The notes under the pieces: model-generated
Databases searched by the model: none
Seen by the model: only the letters and a program-made list of their open reading frames with translations
What the model was told of the DNA's origin: nothing
Position numbers and translations under genes: made by a program
Part shown: positions 32,709 through 41,177 of the stretch, piece after piece
How positions within the stretch are numbered: the first letter of the stretch is position 1
Layout of the letters: the number at the start of each line of letters is the position of its first letter
DNA from: Streptomyces sp. HUAS YS2
GTDB taxonomy: Bacteria > Actinomycetota > Actinomycetes > Streptomycetales > Streptomycetaceae
Reading direction: 5' to 3'
Length of the DNA stretch: 64,000 nucleotides
Assembly: GCF_033343995.1 (NCBI RefSeq)
Contig: NZ_CP137573.1
Location: 4,807,001 to 4,871,000, forward strand

Positions 32709-34039
32709 CGACGACGTACTGGCTGGAGCACGCCTGGCTCGGCGAGGGCGCGGAGCCGGGGGTGGTCCTGGAGGTCGAGGCGGACCGGATCACGGCGGTC
32801 CGCAAGGGCGTCGGGACGCCCCCGCCGGGAGCGGTGGTCCTGCGCGGCTTCACGATCCCCGGCCTGGCGAACGCCCACTCGCACGCCTTCCACCGTGCGC
32901 TGCGGGGCACGGTCCAGGTGGGCTCGGGCACGTTCTGGACGTGGCGTGACGTCATGTACCGGGTCGCCTCACGGCTCACGCCGGAGTCGTACCACGCGCT
33001 GGCGCGCGCCGTGTACGCGGAGATGGCGCTGGCGGGCATCACGTCCGTGGGCGAGTTCCACTACGTGCACCACGCGCCGGACGGCACGCCGTACGCCGAC
33101 CCCAACGCGATGGGCGAGGCGCTGATCGCGGCGGCGGCCGACGCGGGCATCCGCATCACGCTGCTGGACACGGCGTACCTGTCGTCCGGCTTCGGCGCGG
33201 CTCCCGAGCCGCACCAGGTCCGATTCTCCGACGGGTCGGCGGACGCGTGGGCGGAGCGGGTGTCGGGCTTGAAGGAACGGCCCGGCGTCCGCCTCGGCGC
33301 GGCGATCCACTCCGTACGGGCCGTCCCGGCGTCGCAGCTCGCGGCGGTCGCGGACTGGGCGCGGGAGCGGGAGGCGCCGCTGCACGTCCACCTGTCCGAG
33401 CAGACGGCGGAGAACGAGGCCTGCCTCGCGGCGCACGGCTGCACGCCGACGCAGCTGCTGGCGGAGCACGGGGTGCTGGGGGCGCGCACGACCGGCGTCC
33501 ACAACACCCACCTGACGGACGAGGACGTGAGGCTGCTCGGCTCGTCCGCGACGGGCACGTGCATGTGCCCGACGACGGAACGCGACCTGGCGGACGGCAT
33601 CGGCCCGGCGGTCGCGCTGCAGCGGGCGGGCTCGCCCCTCTCGCTGGGCAGCGACAGCCACGCCGTGATCGACCTCCTGGAGGAGGCGCGGGCGATGGAG
33701 CTCAACGAGCGCCTGCGCTCCCGCACCCGCGGCCACTGGACGGCGTCCGCGCTGCTCCGCGCGGCCACGGAGGACGGCCACGCGGCCCTGGGCTGGCAGG
33801 ACGCCGGTCGCCTGGAGGCGGGCGCGCTCGCCGACTTCACGACGGTGACGCTCGACTCGATCCGCACGGTGGGCGCGGACCCGCGCCTGGCGGCGGAGAC
33901 GGCGGTCTTCGCGGCCACCGCCGCGGACGTCACGGACGTGGTCGTCGCAGGCCGCCCGATCGTCCGAGCCGGCGCCCACGCCACCATCGAGAACCCGGCA
34001 GCAGCCCTGAGCGAAGCCATCACGTCCCTCCGGACGTGA
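32699..34039 (+). CDS. hutF: formimidoylglutamate deiminase
   Basis: The 446-residue amidohydrolase-superfamily enzyme converts N-formimino-glutamate to N-formylglutamate and ammonia. The metal site is seen in IPGLANAHSHAFHRALRG, HVHLSEQTAENEAC and SLGSDSHAVIDLLEEARAMEL, with HNTHLT between. HutF starts at ATG 32699, overlapping the M20 stop by 10 nt. Producing formylglutamate requires a deformylase, for which the preceding M20 gene is the only candidate here. After hutF the operon is interrupted by about 400 bp of repeat-rich DNA before hutI, so hutI probably has its own promoter. Confidence 0.94.
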   Translation: MSLTTTYWLEHAWLGEGAEPGVVLEVEADRITAVRKGVGTPPPGAVVLRGFTIPGLANAHSHAFHRALRGTVQVGSGTFWTWRDVMYRVASRLTPESYHALARAVYAEMALAGITSVGEFHYVHHAPDGTPYADPNAMGEALIAAAADAGIRITLLDTAYLSSGFGAAPEPHQVRFSDGSADAWAERVSGLKERPGVRLGAAIHSVRAVPASQLAAVADWAREREAPLHVHLSEQTAENEACLAAHGCTPTQLLAEHGVLGARTTGVHNTHLTDEDVRLLGSSATGTCMCPTTERDLADGIGPAVALQRAGSPLSLGSDSHAVIDLLEEARAMELNERLRSRTRGHWTASALLRAATEDGHAALGWQDAGRLEAGALADFTTVTLDSIRTVGADPRLAAETAVFAATAADVTDVVVAGRPIVRAGAHATIENPAAALSEAITSLRT

Positions 34040-34120
34040 CCGTCCGCCCCCGGCCCCCGGCCGGCGGCGGATCGGGCCCGCTCGGCGCTGGCCGAGCGGA
34101 CCCGGCTCCGGGGTCGGTTC

Positions 34121-34313
34121 CGCGCCTTGCGGCGCGTGAGCTGTCGCGTCCGACCACGTGCCTCGCGGCGCGTAGCCTGCCGCTCCGGGCAGGCCCGGAT
34201 CCGGTTCCGTGCCATCGTGGCCCGGGGCTGCGTGCCCGGCGCACGGCTCCGTACTTCGCGGCGCGGAGCTGCCGCTCCGGCGGGCGGGTTCGCGCCTTGC
34301 GGCGCGTGAGCTG
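34121..34313. repeat. four degenerate GC-rich hairpin repeats between hutF and hutI
   Basis: A 23-bp unit beginning CGCGCCTTGCGGCGCGTGAG is identical at 34121-34143 and 34291-34313. Two weaker relatives occur around 34155-34187 and 34249-34280, each with GCGGCGCG and CTGCCGCTCCGG. In the perfect copies CGCGCC-TTGC-GGCGCG forms a 6-bp hairpin. The whole gap, 34040-34436, has no gene I can support and its composition is unlike the flanking genes. Confidence 0.7.
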
Positions 34314-34436
34314 CCGCGCCTGCCGGGGCCGGGGTGGCAGCCCCGGGAAGCTTGATCCCGTCAGCTCCACCGGCCCCCGGCAGGGTTTCGGGGAGGGGCG
34401 GGGTGGGGGACATTCAATCGACCATCGAGAGGGACC

Positions 34437-35609
34437 ATGACCACCACCGTCGTCACCAACATCGGCCGACTCGTCACCAACGACCCCGCCCTCGGTGACG
34501 GCTCCCCGCTCGGGATCGTCGAGGACGCCGCGCTCGTGCTCGACGGCGAGCGGGTCGTCTGGGCCGGGTCCGCGGCCGGCGCGCCCGACGCCGACGTGCG
34601 CGTCGACGCCGGCGGGCGGGCCGTGATCCCCGGGTTCGTCGACTCCCACTCGCACCTCGTCTTCGCGGGCGACCGCACCGCCGAGTTCAACGCCCGCATG
34701 TCCGGCCAGGCCTACGCCGCCGGCGGCATCCGGACGACCGTCGCCGCCACCCGCGCCGCCTCCGACGCCGACCTGGAGCGCAACCTCACGCGGTACCTCG
34801 ACGAGGCACTCCGTCAGGGCACCACCACCTTCGAGACCAAGTCCGGCTACGGCCTCACCACCCACGACGAGGCTCGCGCGCTGCGCATCGCCGCCGCGCA
34901 CACCGACGAGGTCACCTACCTCGGCGCGCACATCGTGTCCCCGGACTTCGCCGACGACCCGGCCGGCTACGTCGCCCTCGTCACCGGCGAGATGCTCGAC
35001 GCCTGCGCCCCGCACGCCCGCTGGGTCGACGTCTTCTGCGAGAAGGGCGCCTTCGACGGCGACCAGGCCCGCGCGATCCTCACCGCCGGCATGGCCAAGG
35101 GCCTGCACCCGCGCGTGCACGCCAACCAGCTCTCGTACGGCCCCGGCGTCCAGCTCGCCGTCGAGCTGGACGCGGCCAGCGCCGACCACTGCACCCACCT
35201 CACCGACGCCGACGTCGACGCGCTCGCCAACGGCAACACCGTCGCCACCCTCCTCCCCGGCGCCGAGTTCTCCACCCGCGCCGAGTGGCCGGACGCCCGC
35301 CGTCTCCTCGACGCCGGCGTGACCGTCGCGCTCTCCACCGACTGCAACCCGGGTTCGTCGTTCACCTCGTCCGTCCCCTTCTGCATCGCCCTCGCCGTCC
35401 GCGACATGCGGATGACCCCGGACGAGGCGCTCTGGTCCGCCACCGCCGGTGGCGCCGCGGCCCTGCGCCGTACGGACATCGGCCGCCTCGCGCCCGGCGC
35501 GTACGCGGACTTCGCGCTCCTCGACGCCCCCTCCCACGTCCACCTCGCCTACCGCCCGGGCGTCCCGTTGGTGACCGAGGTCTGGAAGCGCGGCTCCCGT
35601 ATGGTCTGA
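34437..35609 (+). CDS. hutI: imidazolonepropionase
   Basis: The 390-residue enzyme opens the imidazolone ring to give formimino-glutamate, the third step of histidine degradation. It has the metal-binding PGFVDSHSHLVFAGDR, the substrate loop GGIRTTVAATRAA, ETKSGYGLTTHDEARAL, HANQLSYGPGVQLA and the STDCNPGSSFTSS segment typical of HutI. GAGAGGG precedes ATG 34437. It is separated from hutF by the repeat-rich gap, so the upstream 60 bp probably contain a second promoter. With hutU and hutF it completes urocanate to formylglutamate. Confidence 0.96.
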   Translation: MTTTVVTNIGRLVTNDPALGDGSPLGIVEDAALVLDGERVVWAGSAAGAPDADVRVDAGGRAVIPGFVDSHSHLVFAGDRTAEFNARMSGQAYAAGGIRTTVAATRAASDADLERNLTRYLDEALRQGTTTFETKSGYGLTTHDEARALRIAAAHTDEVTYLGAHIVSPDFADDPAGYVALVTGEMLDACAPHARWVDVFCEKGAFDGDQARAILTAGMAKGLHPRVHANQLSYGPGVQLAVELDAASADHCTHLTDADVDALANGNTVATLLPGAEFSTRAEWPDARRLLDAGVTVALSTDCNPGSSFTSSVPFCIALAVRDMRMTPDEALWSATAGGAAALRRTDIGRLAPGAYADFALLDAPSHVHLAYRPGVPLVTEVWKRGSRMV

Positions 35610-35618
35610 TCGGGTGCC

Positions 35619-35978
35619 ATGACGAGCCTCACCGACCGTGCCCGCGGCCTCTGGCCGGAGGAGAACCGCCCCTGGAACCCGGAGGCGAGCACCAGCGCCG
35701 ACCTGTCGTCGTTCCTGGAGCAGCTCACCTTCGCGAGCGCGGACGAGATCGTCGCCATGCTCGACGACCAGGCGCCGTACCTCGTCGACGGCCAGATGTC
35801 GGTCTGGGCGCGCAACCTGGCGTACCGCCTCGCGTGCCTGCAACGCCCCGACGATCCCGGTCTGTTGCGGGCCGCGGGCGACAGCCTGTACCTGCACGGT
35901 CCGGACTGGGACGACACCGCCCTGGAGTTGAAGCGGCGCGCGGACGAACTGGACGGCGGCGTACCGGAGTCGGACTGA
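35619..35978 (+). CDS. hypothetical protein, 119 aa
   Basis: A small acidic soluble protein that begins 9 nt after the hutI stop, so it is probably read on the same transcript. Helical segments are visible (LSSFLEQLTFASADEIVAML, VWARNLAYRLACLQR, AAGDSLYLHG). A conserved-looking WPEEN...WNPEAS patch sits near the start. I recognise no family or catalytic residues. Whether it has anything to do with histidine use is unknown; many streptomycetes carry similar short proteins near hutI, from memory. Confidence 0.75.
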   Translation: MTSLTDRARGLWPEENRPWNPEASTSADLSSFLEQLTFASADEIVAMLDDQAPYLVDGQMSVWARNLAYRLACLQRPDDPGLLRAAGDSLYLHGPDWDDTALELKRRADELDGGVPESD

Positions 35979-35999
35979 CTTCGCGCATCGGCCGCGTCC

Positions 36000-36005
36000 T
36001 ACCAT
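36000..36005 (+). promoter_or_regulatory. -10 box TACCAT, leaderless start
   Basis: TACCAT ends 6 nt before ATG 36012, with no ribosome site between. Confidence 0.5.
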
Positions 36006-36011
36006 CGCCCC

Positions 36012-36590
36012 ATGGCGATCATCCATCACACCACGATGAACCCCACCAAACTCGAGCTGCTCGCCCAGTGGCTGCCGACCCGGCCCTGGTACGAGGCCAC
36101 CGGCCGCACGCCCGAGCCCGTGAAGGCCGGTGGCTTCCGGCTGGAGGACCCGGAGGGGGAGGTGGGCATCGAGTTCATGGTGGTCACCGACGCCTCGGCG
36201 ACCGAGCCGGTCGCCTACCTCGTGCCTCTGACGTACCGCGCCGCGCCCCTCGACGGGGCCGGCGCGGACGCCCTGATCGGCACGTCCGAGCACGGCGTGC
36301 TCGGCACGCGCTGGATCTACGACGGCGTCCACGACCCGGTCCTCGCCGCGCAGCTCCTCGCCCTGCTCCGGGACCAGGCCGAGCCGCAGGCGCAGAGCGT
36401 GTCCGACACCCCCGACCCCACGGTCCTGCGGGCCGGCGCCGCGCTCGCCGACGGGGCGACGTTCGCCGACGTGACGGTGAACCGCCGTCTCGCCGCGAGC
36501 CCGGCTCCCGTCGCCGCCGCGCACGTCACCGCGACCTGGCGGCTCCCGGACGGGACGGAGACCCGCAGCGTGTTCGTCGCCGCGTCCTGA
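36012..36590 (+). CDS. maltokinase N-terminal cap-like domain protein
   Basis: A 192-residue protein starting MAIIHHTTMNPTKLELLAQW, followed by LPTRPWYEATG, FRLEDPEGEVGIEFMVVTD and GVLGTRWIYDGVHDPVLAAQL. These features match the free-standing form of the N-terminal cap domain of actinobacterial maltokinase (Mak), without the kinase part. The cap is related to cystatin-like folds and its stand-alone role is unknown. No trehalose or glycogen gene (treS, glgE) is adjacent. ATG 36012 is preceded by TACCAT at leaderless spacing. Similarity is strongest in the first 120 residues. Confidence 0.8.
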   Translation: MAIIHHTTMNPTKLELLAQWLPTRPWYEATGRTPEPVKAGGFRLEDPEGEVGIEFMVVTDASATEPVAYLVPLTYRAAPLDGAGADALIGTSEHGVLGTRWIYDGVHDPVLAAQLLALLRDQAEPQAQSVSDTPDPTVLRAGAALADGATFADVTVNRRLAASPAPVAAAHVTATWRLPDGTETRSVFVAAS

Positions 36591-36624
36591 CCGAGAAGGA
36601 CCGGAGCCGGAACCGGAACCGGAA

Positions 36625-36653
36625 CCGGTCCGGGCGCACGTCGCCCGGACCGG
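36625..36653. terminator. bidirectional terminator
   Basis: CCGGTCCGGGCG (36625-36636) and its complement (36642-36653) form a 12-bp stem with a 5-nt loop between convergent genes. It is preceded by a CCGGAA triplication at about 36608-36625. Confidence 0.85.
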
Positions 36654-36662
36654 CTCACCGGC

Positions 36663-37328
36663 TCAGCTCTTGCCGAGCAGCTTGTTCATCTGCGCGATCT
36701 CGGCGGACTGCGAGGTGATGATCGCCTGCGCCATGGTCCTGGCGTCGGTGAAGGCGCCCTGCGCCTGCTCCGTCCGAGCCATCGCCACCGCGCCCTCGTG
36801 GTGCTTGATCATCAGCTCCATGAAGGCGGTGTCGAACGCCTTGCCCTTGGCGTTCTTCAGACCGTCCATCTCCTCCGTGGTCATCATCCCGCCCGTGTCG
36901 CCGTCGCCCCCGTGCGTGGAGTGGTCCATCGCGCCCGGCGCCGGGACCTCCTCGCCCCACGAGGTCAGCCAGCCCGACAGGGTCTTGATCTCGGGGTCCT
37001 GGGCGTTCTTGATGTCCGCGGCGAGCTTCTTCACCGCCGGGGACTCGGCGCGGGTCGGCGCCAGGTCGGCCATCTCGATCGCCTGCCGGTGGTGGGGGAT
37101 CATCCCCTGGGCGAACGTGACGTCGGCCGCGTTCTGCGCGCTCTTGGACGCGGGGGCGGACGGCGAGGCGGACGCGCCGGAGCCGTTGCCGTGGCCGCTG
37201 TGGTCGCCCGTGCCGTCGCCGTCGCTGCCGCAGGCGGCGAGGAGGACTGCGGCCGCGCCGGCGGCGAGGACGGCGGTGGCGCGGCGGACGTGGGAACGCT
37301 TGTCGGTCGTGCGGATCATGCGGTTCAT
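36663..37328 (-). CDS. DUF305 lipoprotein (ferritin-like, probable metal stress)
   Basis: The 221-residue lipoprotein has the lipobox LLAACGSDG after an Arg-rich start. Two DUF305 halves follow, FAQGMIPHHRQAIEMAD and FMELMIKHHEGAVAMARTE, each a helical pair rich in His and Met, a pattern that fits copper or silver binding. The linker contains a His/Gly/Asp-rich stretch (AMDHSTHGGDGDTGGMM). ATG 37328 has GGAG 10 nt upstream; ATG 37319 is a weaker alternative. The DUF6153 gene lies just upstream on the same strand, and the pair is common in streptomycetes. Role in metal handling is inferred from composition. Confidence 0.88.
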   Translation of the reverse strand: MNRMIRTTDKRSHVRRATAVLAAGAAAVLLAACGSDGDGTGDHSGHGNGSGASASPSAPASKSAQNAADVTFAQGMIPHHRQAIEMADLAPTRAESPAVKKLAADIKNAQDPEIKTLSGWLTSWGEEVPAPGAMDHSTHGGDGDTGGMMTTEEMDGLKNAKGKAFDTAFMELMIKHHEGAVAMARTEQAQGAFTDARTMAQAIITSQSAEIAQMNKLLGKS

Positions 37329-37463
37329 GCTGTTTCTGCTCCTTGCGGCGCAGCCGGACGACGGCGTGCGCGAAGAACGGATGAAGGGTCGCCTCGGAGC
37401 GCGTCCGGTGTCGCGTCGCATCGCATCGCGGCGAGCGACGGCACAGGGACCGCGCGGGCGGCT

Positions 37464-37976
37464 CTAGATCCGCAGGAGCTGGAGTTCGGCGAGATCGGGC
37501 GGCGCGCGCCCGCTCACCGCCGAGGCCGGCGCCGTCACGAGCGACGGCGCGGCCGGGGGCACGTCGTCACCGGCGGGCGCCGGCGCGGGCGGGGCGTACG
37601 AGCCGCCCACCCCGGCGGCGGCGCAGGTCGCGTCCGCGTGTTCCAGGTGACCGGACCCGCCCGAGCCGTGGGAGCAGGCGTGCTCCGGATCGGGGGACTC
37701 GACGGAGTGCGCGGCGGATGCCGTGCCGGGCATGCCCCGCATGCCGTGTCCGGCGGACGCCGTCCCGTGTCCGGCGGACGCCGTCCCGTGTCCGGCGGAC
37801 GCCGTCCCGTGTCCGGCGGACGCCATGCCGACCTGAGCCGGCGCCGACACCGGCGCCGCCACCTGCGCCGGCGACAGGGCGTGCATACCCAGCACCCCCG
37901 CCAGCACGACCAGCACCAGCATCACGAAACCGCCGCCCAGGGGGCGGCGGCTCGTCGGCCGGCGGGTCGAAGTCAT
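37464..37976 (-). CDS. DUF6153-like exported protein with GTASAGH repeats
   Basis: A 170-residue protein with one N-terminal hydrophobic segment (about 16-34), then about four copies of a seven-residue GTASAGH repeat (DNA period 21 bp), a His/Cys-containing segment (SVESPDPEHACSHGSGGSGHLEHADATCAA) broken into Gly-rich pieces, and a Pro/Ala tail ending DLAELQLLRI. The Cys/His cluster and the neighbouring DUF305 lipoprotein point to metal binding outside the membrane. The frame stays open far upstream, but coding signal there belongs to the AraC gene on the other strand. ATG 37976 is the first sensible start. Family name is my recollection, function unknown. Confidence 0.75.
   Translation of the reverse strand: MTSTRRPTSRRPLGGGFVMLVLVVLAGVLGMHALSPAQVAAPVSAPAQVGMASAGHGTASAGHGTASAGHGTASAGHGMRGMPGTASAAHSVESPDPEHACSHGSGGSGHLEHADATCAAAGVGGSYAPPAPAPAGDDVPPAAPSLVTAPASAVSGRAPPDLAELQLLRI
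37745..37828. repeat. 21-bp tandem repeat, four units
   Basis: The unit beginning CGTGTCCGGCGGACGCCGTC is repeated at 37745, 37766, 37787 and 37808; three units are identical and the last differs near its end. It encodes the GTASAGH repeats of the DUF6153-like protein and could vary in number between strains. Confidence 0.9.
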
Positions 37977-38114
37977 GGCGCCATCGTAGGAGACTCCTTC
38001 CGCGGCCCGCGCGCCCTGCCCGGCTCCGGTACGCCCGACCGGACCGGGCACAGGATGTCGGGTCCGGTACGGGGCCCCGTTCCTAACGTGAGGGGCACAG
38101 GGAAGGAGACCGCG

Positions 38115-38981
38115 ATGCTGGACCGGCTGAACGAGGCGCTCGACCACATCGAGGCGCATCTCGACGGGACGATCGAGGTGGCCGCGCTGGCGCGGATCGC
38201 GACGACGTCGGAGTACCACTTCCGTCGGATGTTCTCGGCGCTGGCGGGGATGCCGCTGTCCGAGTACGTCCGGCGCAGGAGGCTCACCGTCGCGGGCGCC
38301 GAGGTGCTGGCCGGCGAGCGGACGCTGCTGGAGATCGCCGTGCGGTACGGCTACGGCTCCGGCGAGGCGTTCGCGCGGGCGTTCCGGGCCGTGCACGGGA
38401 TCGGCCCGGGCGACGCCCGGCGGACCGGCGCCGCGCTGCGGGCCCAGCAGCGGATCTCCTTCCGTCTCGTCATCGAAGGAAGGAGCACCATGCGGTATCG
38501 CGTCGTGCAGAAGGAGCAGTTCCGGATCGTCGGGCGGAAGGCCCGCGTCCCGCTCGTCCACGAGGGCCCGAACACCGCCATCGCGGACTTCGTCCGCGGC
38601 ATCGGCCAGGAGACGGTGCAGCGCATCGCCGCGCTGTCCGACCAGGAGCCGAAGGGCATCGTCGGAGTGAGCGACGACCTCGACCCCAGCCGGGCCGAGG
38701 GCACCGAACTCGACTACTACCACGGGGTGGTGACGGGCGCGGAGGCCCCGGACGACCTGGACGAACTCGTCGTCCCGGCCGGCACCTGGGCCGTCTTCGA
38801 CCACTCCGGCCCGTTCCCCGAGTCCCTCCAGCACCTCTGGCGGGACGTCTTCACCCAGTGGTTCCCGTCCAACCCGTACCACAGCCGGCCGGGCCCGGAG
38901 ATCCTCTCGGTCCGCCTCGCTCCGGGCGGCGCCGAGGCGGACGCGGAGCTGTGGATCCCGGTGGAGCGCACTCAGTCCTGA
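38115..38981 (+). CDS. AraC-family regulator with GyrI-like effector domain
   Basis: The 288-residue protein has an N-terminal AraC HTH pair (about 1-105): LDRLNEALDHIEAHLDGTIE, RIATTSEYHFRRMFSALAGM, then EYVRRRRLTVAGAEVLAGER and IAVRYGYGSGEAFARAFRAV. A GyrI-like/SOUL-type domain (about 128-288; YRVVQKEQFRIVGRKARVP, VPAGTWAVFDHSGPFPESL) follows and should bind a small molecule, as in Rob, BmrR and SbmC-type proteins. ATG 38115 is preceded by AAGGAG. It is divergent from the DUF6153/DUF305 pair, which it could regulate; this is inference. Confidence 0.9.
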   Translation: MLDRLNEALDHIEAHLDGTIEVAALARIATTSEYHFRRMFSALAGMPLSEYVRRRRLTVAGAEVLAGERTLLEIAVRYGYGSGEAFARAFRAVHGIGPGDARRTGAALRAQQRISFRLVIEGRSTMRYRVVQKEQFRIVGRKARVPLVHEGPNTAIADFVRGIGQETVQRIAALSDQEPKGIVGVSDDLDPSRAEGTELDYYHGVVTGAEAPDDLDELVVPAGTWAVFDHSGPFPESLQHLWRDVFTQWFPSNPYHSRPGPEILSVRLAPGGAEADAELWIPVERTQS

Positions 38982-39177
38982 CCGGGCGCCGCGTCGGGCA
39001 CCGCCGCCGTGTCGACCGAGCCGTCGCACGGGTCGAGCGGTGCCTGCACCGGCCGCGAGCACTACGAAGAAGACCATGGCGATTCCCCCCTGAACCCCGG
39101 GCTCGATGGAGCCCGTTCCGGACGGCTCCGTCAATCACGCAAAGGCGCCCGGCAGTTGACGAGGCAGGGGGGAGTCC

Positions 39178-40050
39178 TCACTCCTCCAGGGTCAGACCCT
39201 TCCGCAGCCGTCCGAGGGTGCGGGCGAGCAGCCGCGACACGTGCATCTGCGAGATGCCCAGCTCCTCGCCGATCTCGGACTGCGTCATGCCCGCGGTGAA
39301 CCGCAGCGACAGGATCTTCCTGTCGCGGGCCGGCAGCGCCGCGATCATCGGCTTCAGGGACTCGACGTACTCGATGCCCTCGAGTCCGTGGTCCTCGTAG
39401 CCGATGCGGTCGGCGAGCGTGCCCTCGGTCTCGTCCTCCTCGGGCTGGGCGTCGAGCGAGCTCGCGGTGTACGCGTTGCTCGCGGCCATGCCCTCGACGA
39501 CCTCGTCGTGGCCGATGCCGAGTTCGGCGGCCAGTTCCTCGACGGTGGGCGCGCGGTCGAGCCGCTGCGCGAGTTCGTCGCCGGCCCGGGCCAGGTCGAG
39601 GCGGAGTTCCTGGAGTCGGCGCGGTACGCGCACGGACCAGGAGGTGTCTCGGAAGAAGCGCTTGATCTCGCCGATGATGGTCGGCATCGCGAAGGTCGGG
39701 AACTCGACGTTCCTGCTCAGGTCGAAGCGGTCGATGGCCTTGATGAGGCCGATGGTGCCGACCTGGACGATGTCCTCCATCGGTTCGCTGCGGGTGCGGA
39801 ACCGGGAGGCGGCGAACTTCACCAGGGCGAGGTTCAGTTCCACCAGGGTGTTGCGGACGTAGGCGTACTCGTGGGTGCCTTCCTCGAGTGCTTCGAGGCG
39901 GGCGAAGAGGGTCTTCGACAGGGCGCGCGCGTCGAGCGGGGCGACCTGCTCGAACGAGTGGATCTCCGCGAGTTCCGGGAGATCGTGCGCTGCGGGCGGA
40001 GTCGTCGACGGCGCGTGGGGGGAACGCGAGGCGTCGAGCCGGGGTGACAT
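39178..40050 (-). CDS. sigI: SigB/SigF-type RNA polymerase sigma factor (SigI-like)
   Basis: A 290-residue sigma-70 factor of the SigB/SigF group. Regions 2 (LALVKFAASRFRTRSEPMEDIVQVGTIGLIKAIDRFD, split), 3 (WSVRVPRRLQELRLDL) and 4 (LPARDRKILSLRFTAGMTQ, IGEELGISQMHVSRLLARTL) are complete. ATG 40050 is preceded by GGAGGAG; an in-frame start at 40065 would precede that ribosome site. The gene is divergent from an anti-sigma antagonist and an HATPase anti-sigma factor, matching the S. coelicolor sigI-arsI-prsI locus described in the literature, so activity should be set by partner switching. The 38982-39177 gap holds nothing I recognise. Confidence 0.9.
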   Translation of the reverse strand: MSPRLDASRSPHAPSTTPPAAHDLPELAEIHSFEQVAPLDARALSKTLFARLEALEEGTHEYAYVRNTLVELNLALVKFAASRFRTRSEPMEDIVQVGTIGLIKAIDRFDLSRNVEFPTFAMPTIIGEIKRFFRDTSWSVRVPRRLQELRLDLARAGDELAQRLDRAPTVEELAAELGIGHDEVVEGMAASNAYTASSLDAQPEEDETEGTLADRIGYEDHGLEGIEYVESLKPMIAALPARDRKILSLRFTAGMTQSEIGEELGISQMHVSRLLARTLGRLRKGLTLEE

Positions 40051-40273
40051 GGTCTCCTCCATCATGATTCGTTCGCTGCGGTTTGCGGCGCCTCCAAAGC
40101 CGGTCGTGTTCGGGTGTCCCTACAAGGCCTACCCGCTCCGCAGGGATCGTTGCAAGTCCCAAATGTCCACTTTGGAAGGGTTCATGGTGGAGTCCGGGTG
40201 TCGGGAAGGGCGCTCCACTTGTATGGTTCTTCGAGCGTCAACCGGCATCCGGAGAGCGAGAAGAGGCACGGGC

Positions 40274-40642
40274 ATGGACCGCCAGACCGTGGGCCGCGCG
40301 CGACCGGCCCGGCTTCGGGTCGAGGCACGGACCCTGGGTGTGAGCGAGATCGTCAAGCCGGTGGGTGAGCTCGATCACCACACCGCCGATCTGTTGCGTA
40401 CGCCACTCCACGACGCCCTCGGCGAGGGTCGTTCACGCCTCGTGGTCGACTGCTCCGGGCTCGACTTCTGCGACTCCACCGGACTCAACGTCCTCCTCGG
40501 AGCCCGCCTGAAGGCCGAGGCGGCCGGGGGTGGCGTCCATCTCTCGGGGATGCGGCCCGCGGTGGCCCGGGTCTTCGAGATCACCGGTGCGGACGCAGTC
40601 TTCACCGTCCACGACTCCCTCGACGCGGCGCTCGCCGACTGA
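40274..40642 (+). CDS. arsI: STAS-domain anti-sigma factor antagonist (ArsI-like)
   Basis: The 122-residue STAS protein binds the anti-sigma factor and frees the sigma factor when unphosphorylated. The likely phospho-acceptor is S68 in CSGLDFCDSTGLNVLLGA, at the start of the conserved helix. SEIVKPVGELDHHTADLL forms the opening strand-helix. ATG 40274 lies 223 bp from the divergent sigma gene; that gap would hold both promoters, and I could not place a convincing SigB-type promoter in it. Followed 94 bp downstream by the kinase partner. Confidence 0.9.
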   Translation: MDRQTVGRARPARLRVEARTLGVSEIVKPVGELDHHTADLLRTPLHDALGEGRSRLVVDCSGLDFCDSTGLNVLLGARLKAEAAGGGVHLSGMRPAVARVFEITGADAVFTVHDSLDAALAD

Positions 40643-40736
40643 GAAAACGGGTGTTGTCGTGACACGCCGGGGCAGGAGAGCCCCGGCTCTGCTCTTGGTC
40701 CTAGGTCGTTCGGTGAATCGGTGAGGTGAAGCGCTG

Positions 40737-41177
40737 ATGGACACTGCTGCCGGTACCGGCGACGTCGCCCTTGAGGTGCGCACGCTCGCCCTCGGCGACG
40801 CGCCCGGTGTCGTTCCGCTCGCCCGTGACTTCGCGCGGCAGGTGCTGCGCGACTGGGGCTGGCTGCCCGCCGCCACCGCCGACCGCAGAGCGGCCGCCGA
40901 GGACGTCCTCCTCGTCGTCTCCGAGCTGGTGACCAACGCCTGCCTCCACGCCGAGGGTCCCGAGCGGCTCCGGATCGCCCGCGGCTCGAAGGTGCTCCGC
41001 CTGGAGGTCGTCGACCGCGGCGCCGGGCAGCCCGCGCCGCGCACCCCGCACCGGGCCGGCCGGCCGGGCGGGCACGGCATGTTCATCGTCCAGCGGCTCT
41101 GCCTCGACTGGGGCGTGGAGCGCACCCCGGGCGCGCCGGGCAAGACGGTGTGGGCGGAGCTTGCCGCCCCGCAGTAG
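40737..41177 (+). CDS. prsI: HATPase anti-sigma factor / serine kinase (PrsI, RsbW-like)
   Basis: A 146-residue GHKL ATPase. The N box is SELVTNACLHA (E63, N67), the G1 box VVDRGAGQP (D93) and the G2 box GGHGMFIVQR. RsbW-like proteins bind their sigma factor and inactivate the STAS antagonist by phosphorylation. Gene order antagonist then kinase, divergent from the sigma factor, fits the SigI system. GGTGAAG precedes ATG 40737. No RsbU/PP2C phosphatase lies within the window, so the dephosphorylation input must come from elsewhere. Confidence 0.9.
   Translation: MDTAAGTGDVALEVRTLALGDAPGVVPLARDFARQVLRDWGWLPAATADRRAAAEDVLLVVSELVTNACLHAEGPERLRIARGSKVLRLEVVDRGAGQPAPRTPHRAGRPGGHGMFIVQRLCLDWGVERTPGAPGKTVWAELAAPQ

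Noticed and set aside
38115..39134. Upstream extension of the DUF6153-like frame
   Set aside because: The sequence is antisense to the AraC gene, which has clear HTH and GyrI domains; the exported protein starts at 37976.
40051..40273. SigB-type promoter (GTTT..GGGTAT) between sigI and arsI
   Set aside because: The best match, GGTTC with GGGTGT, has a 12-nt gap and poor -10; below what I would call.
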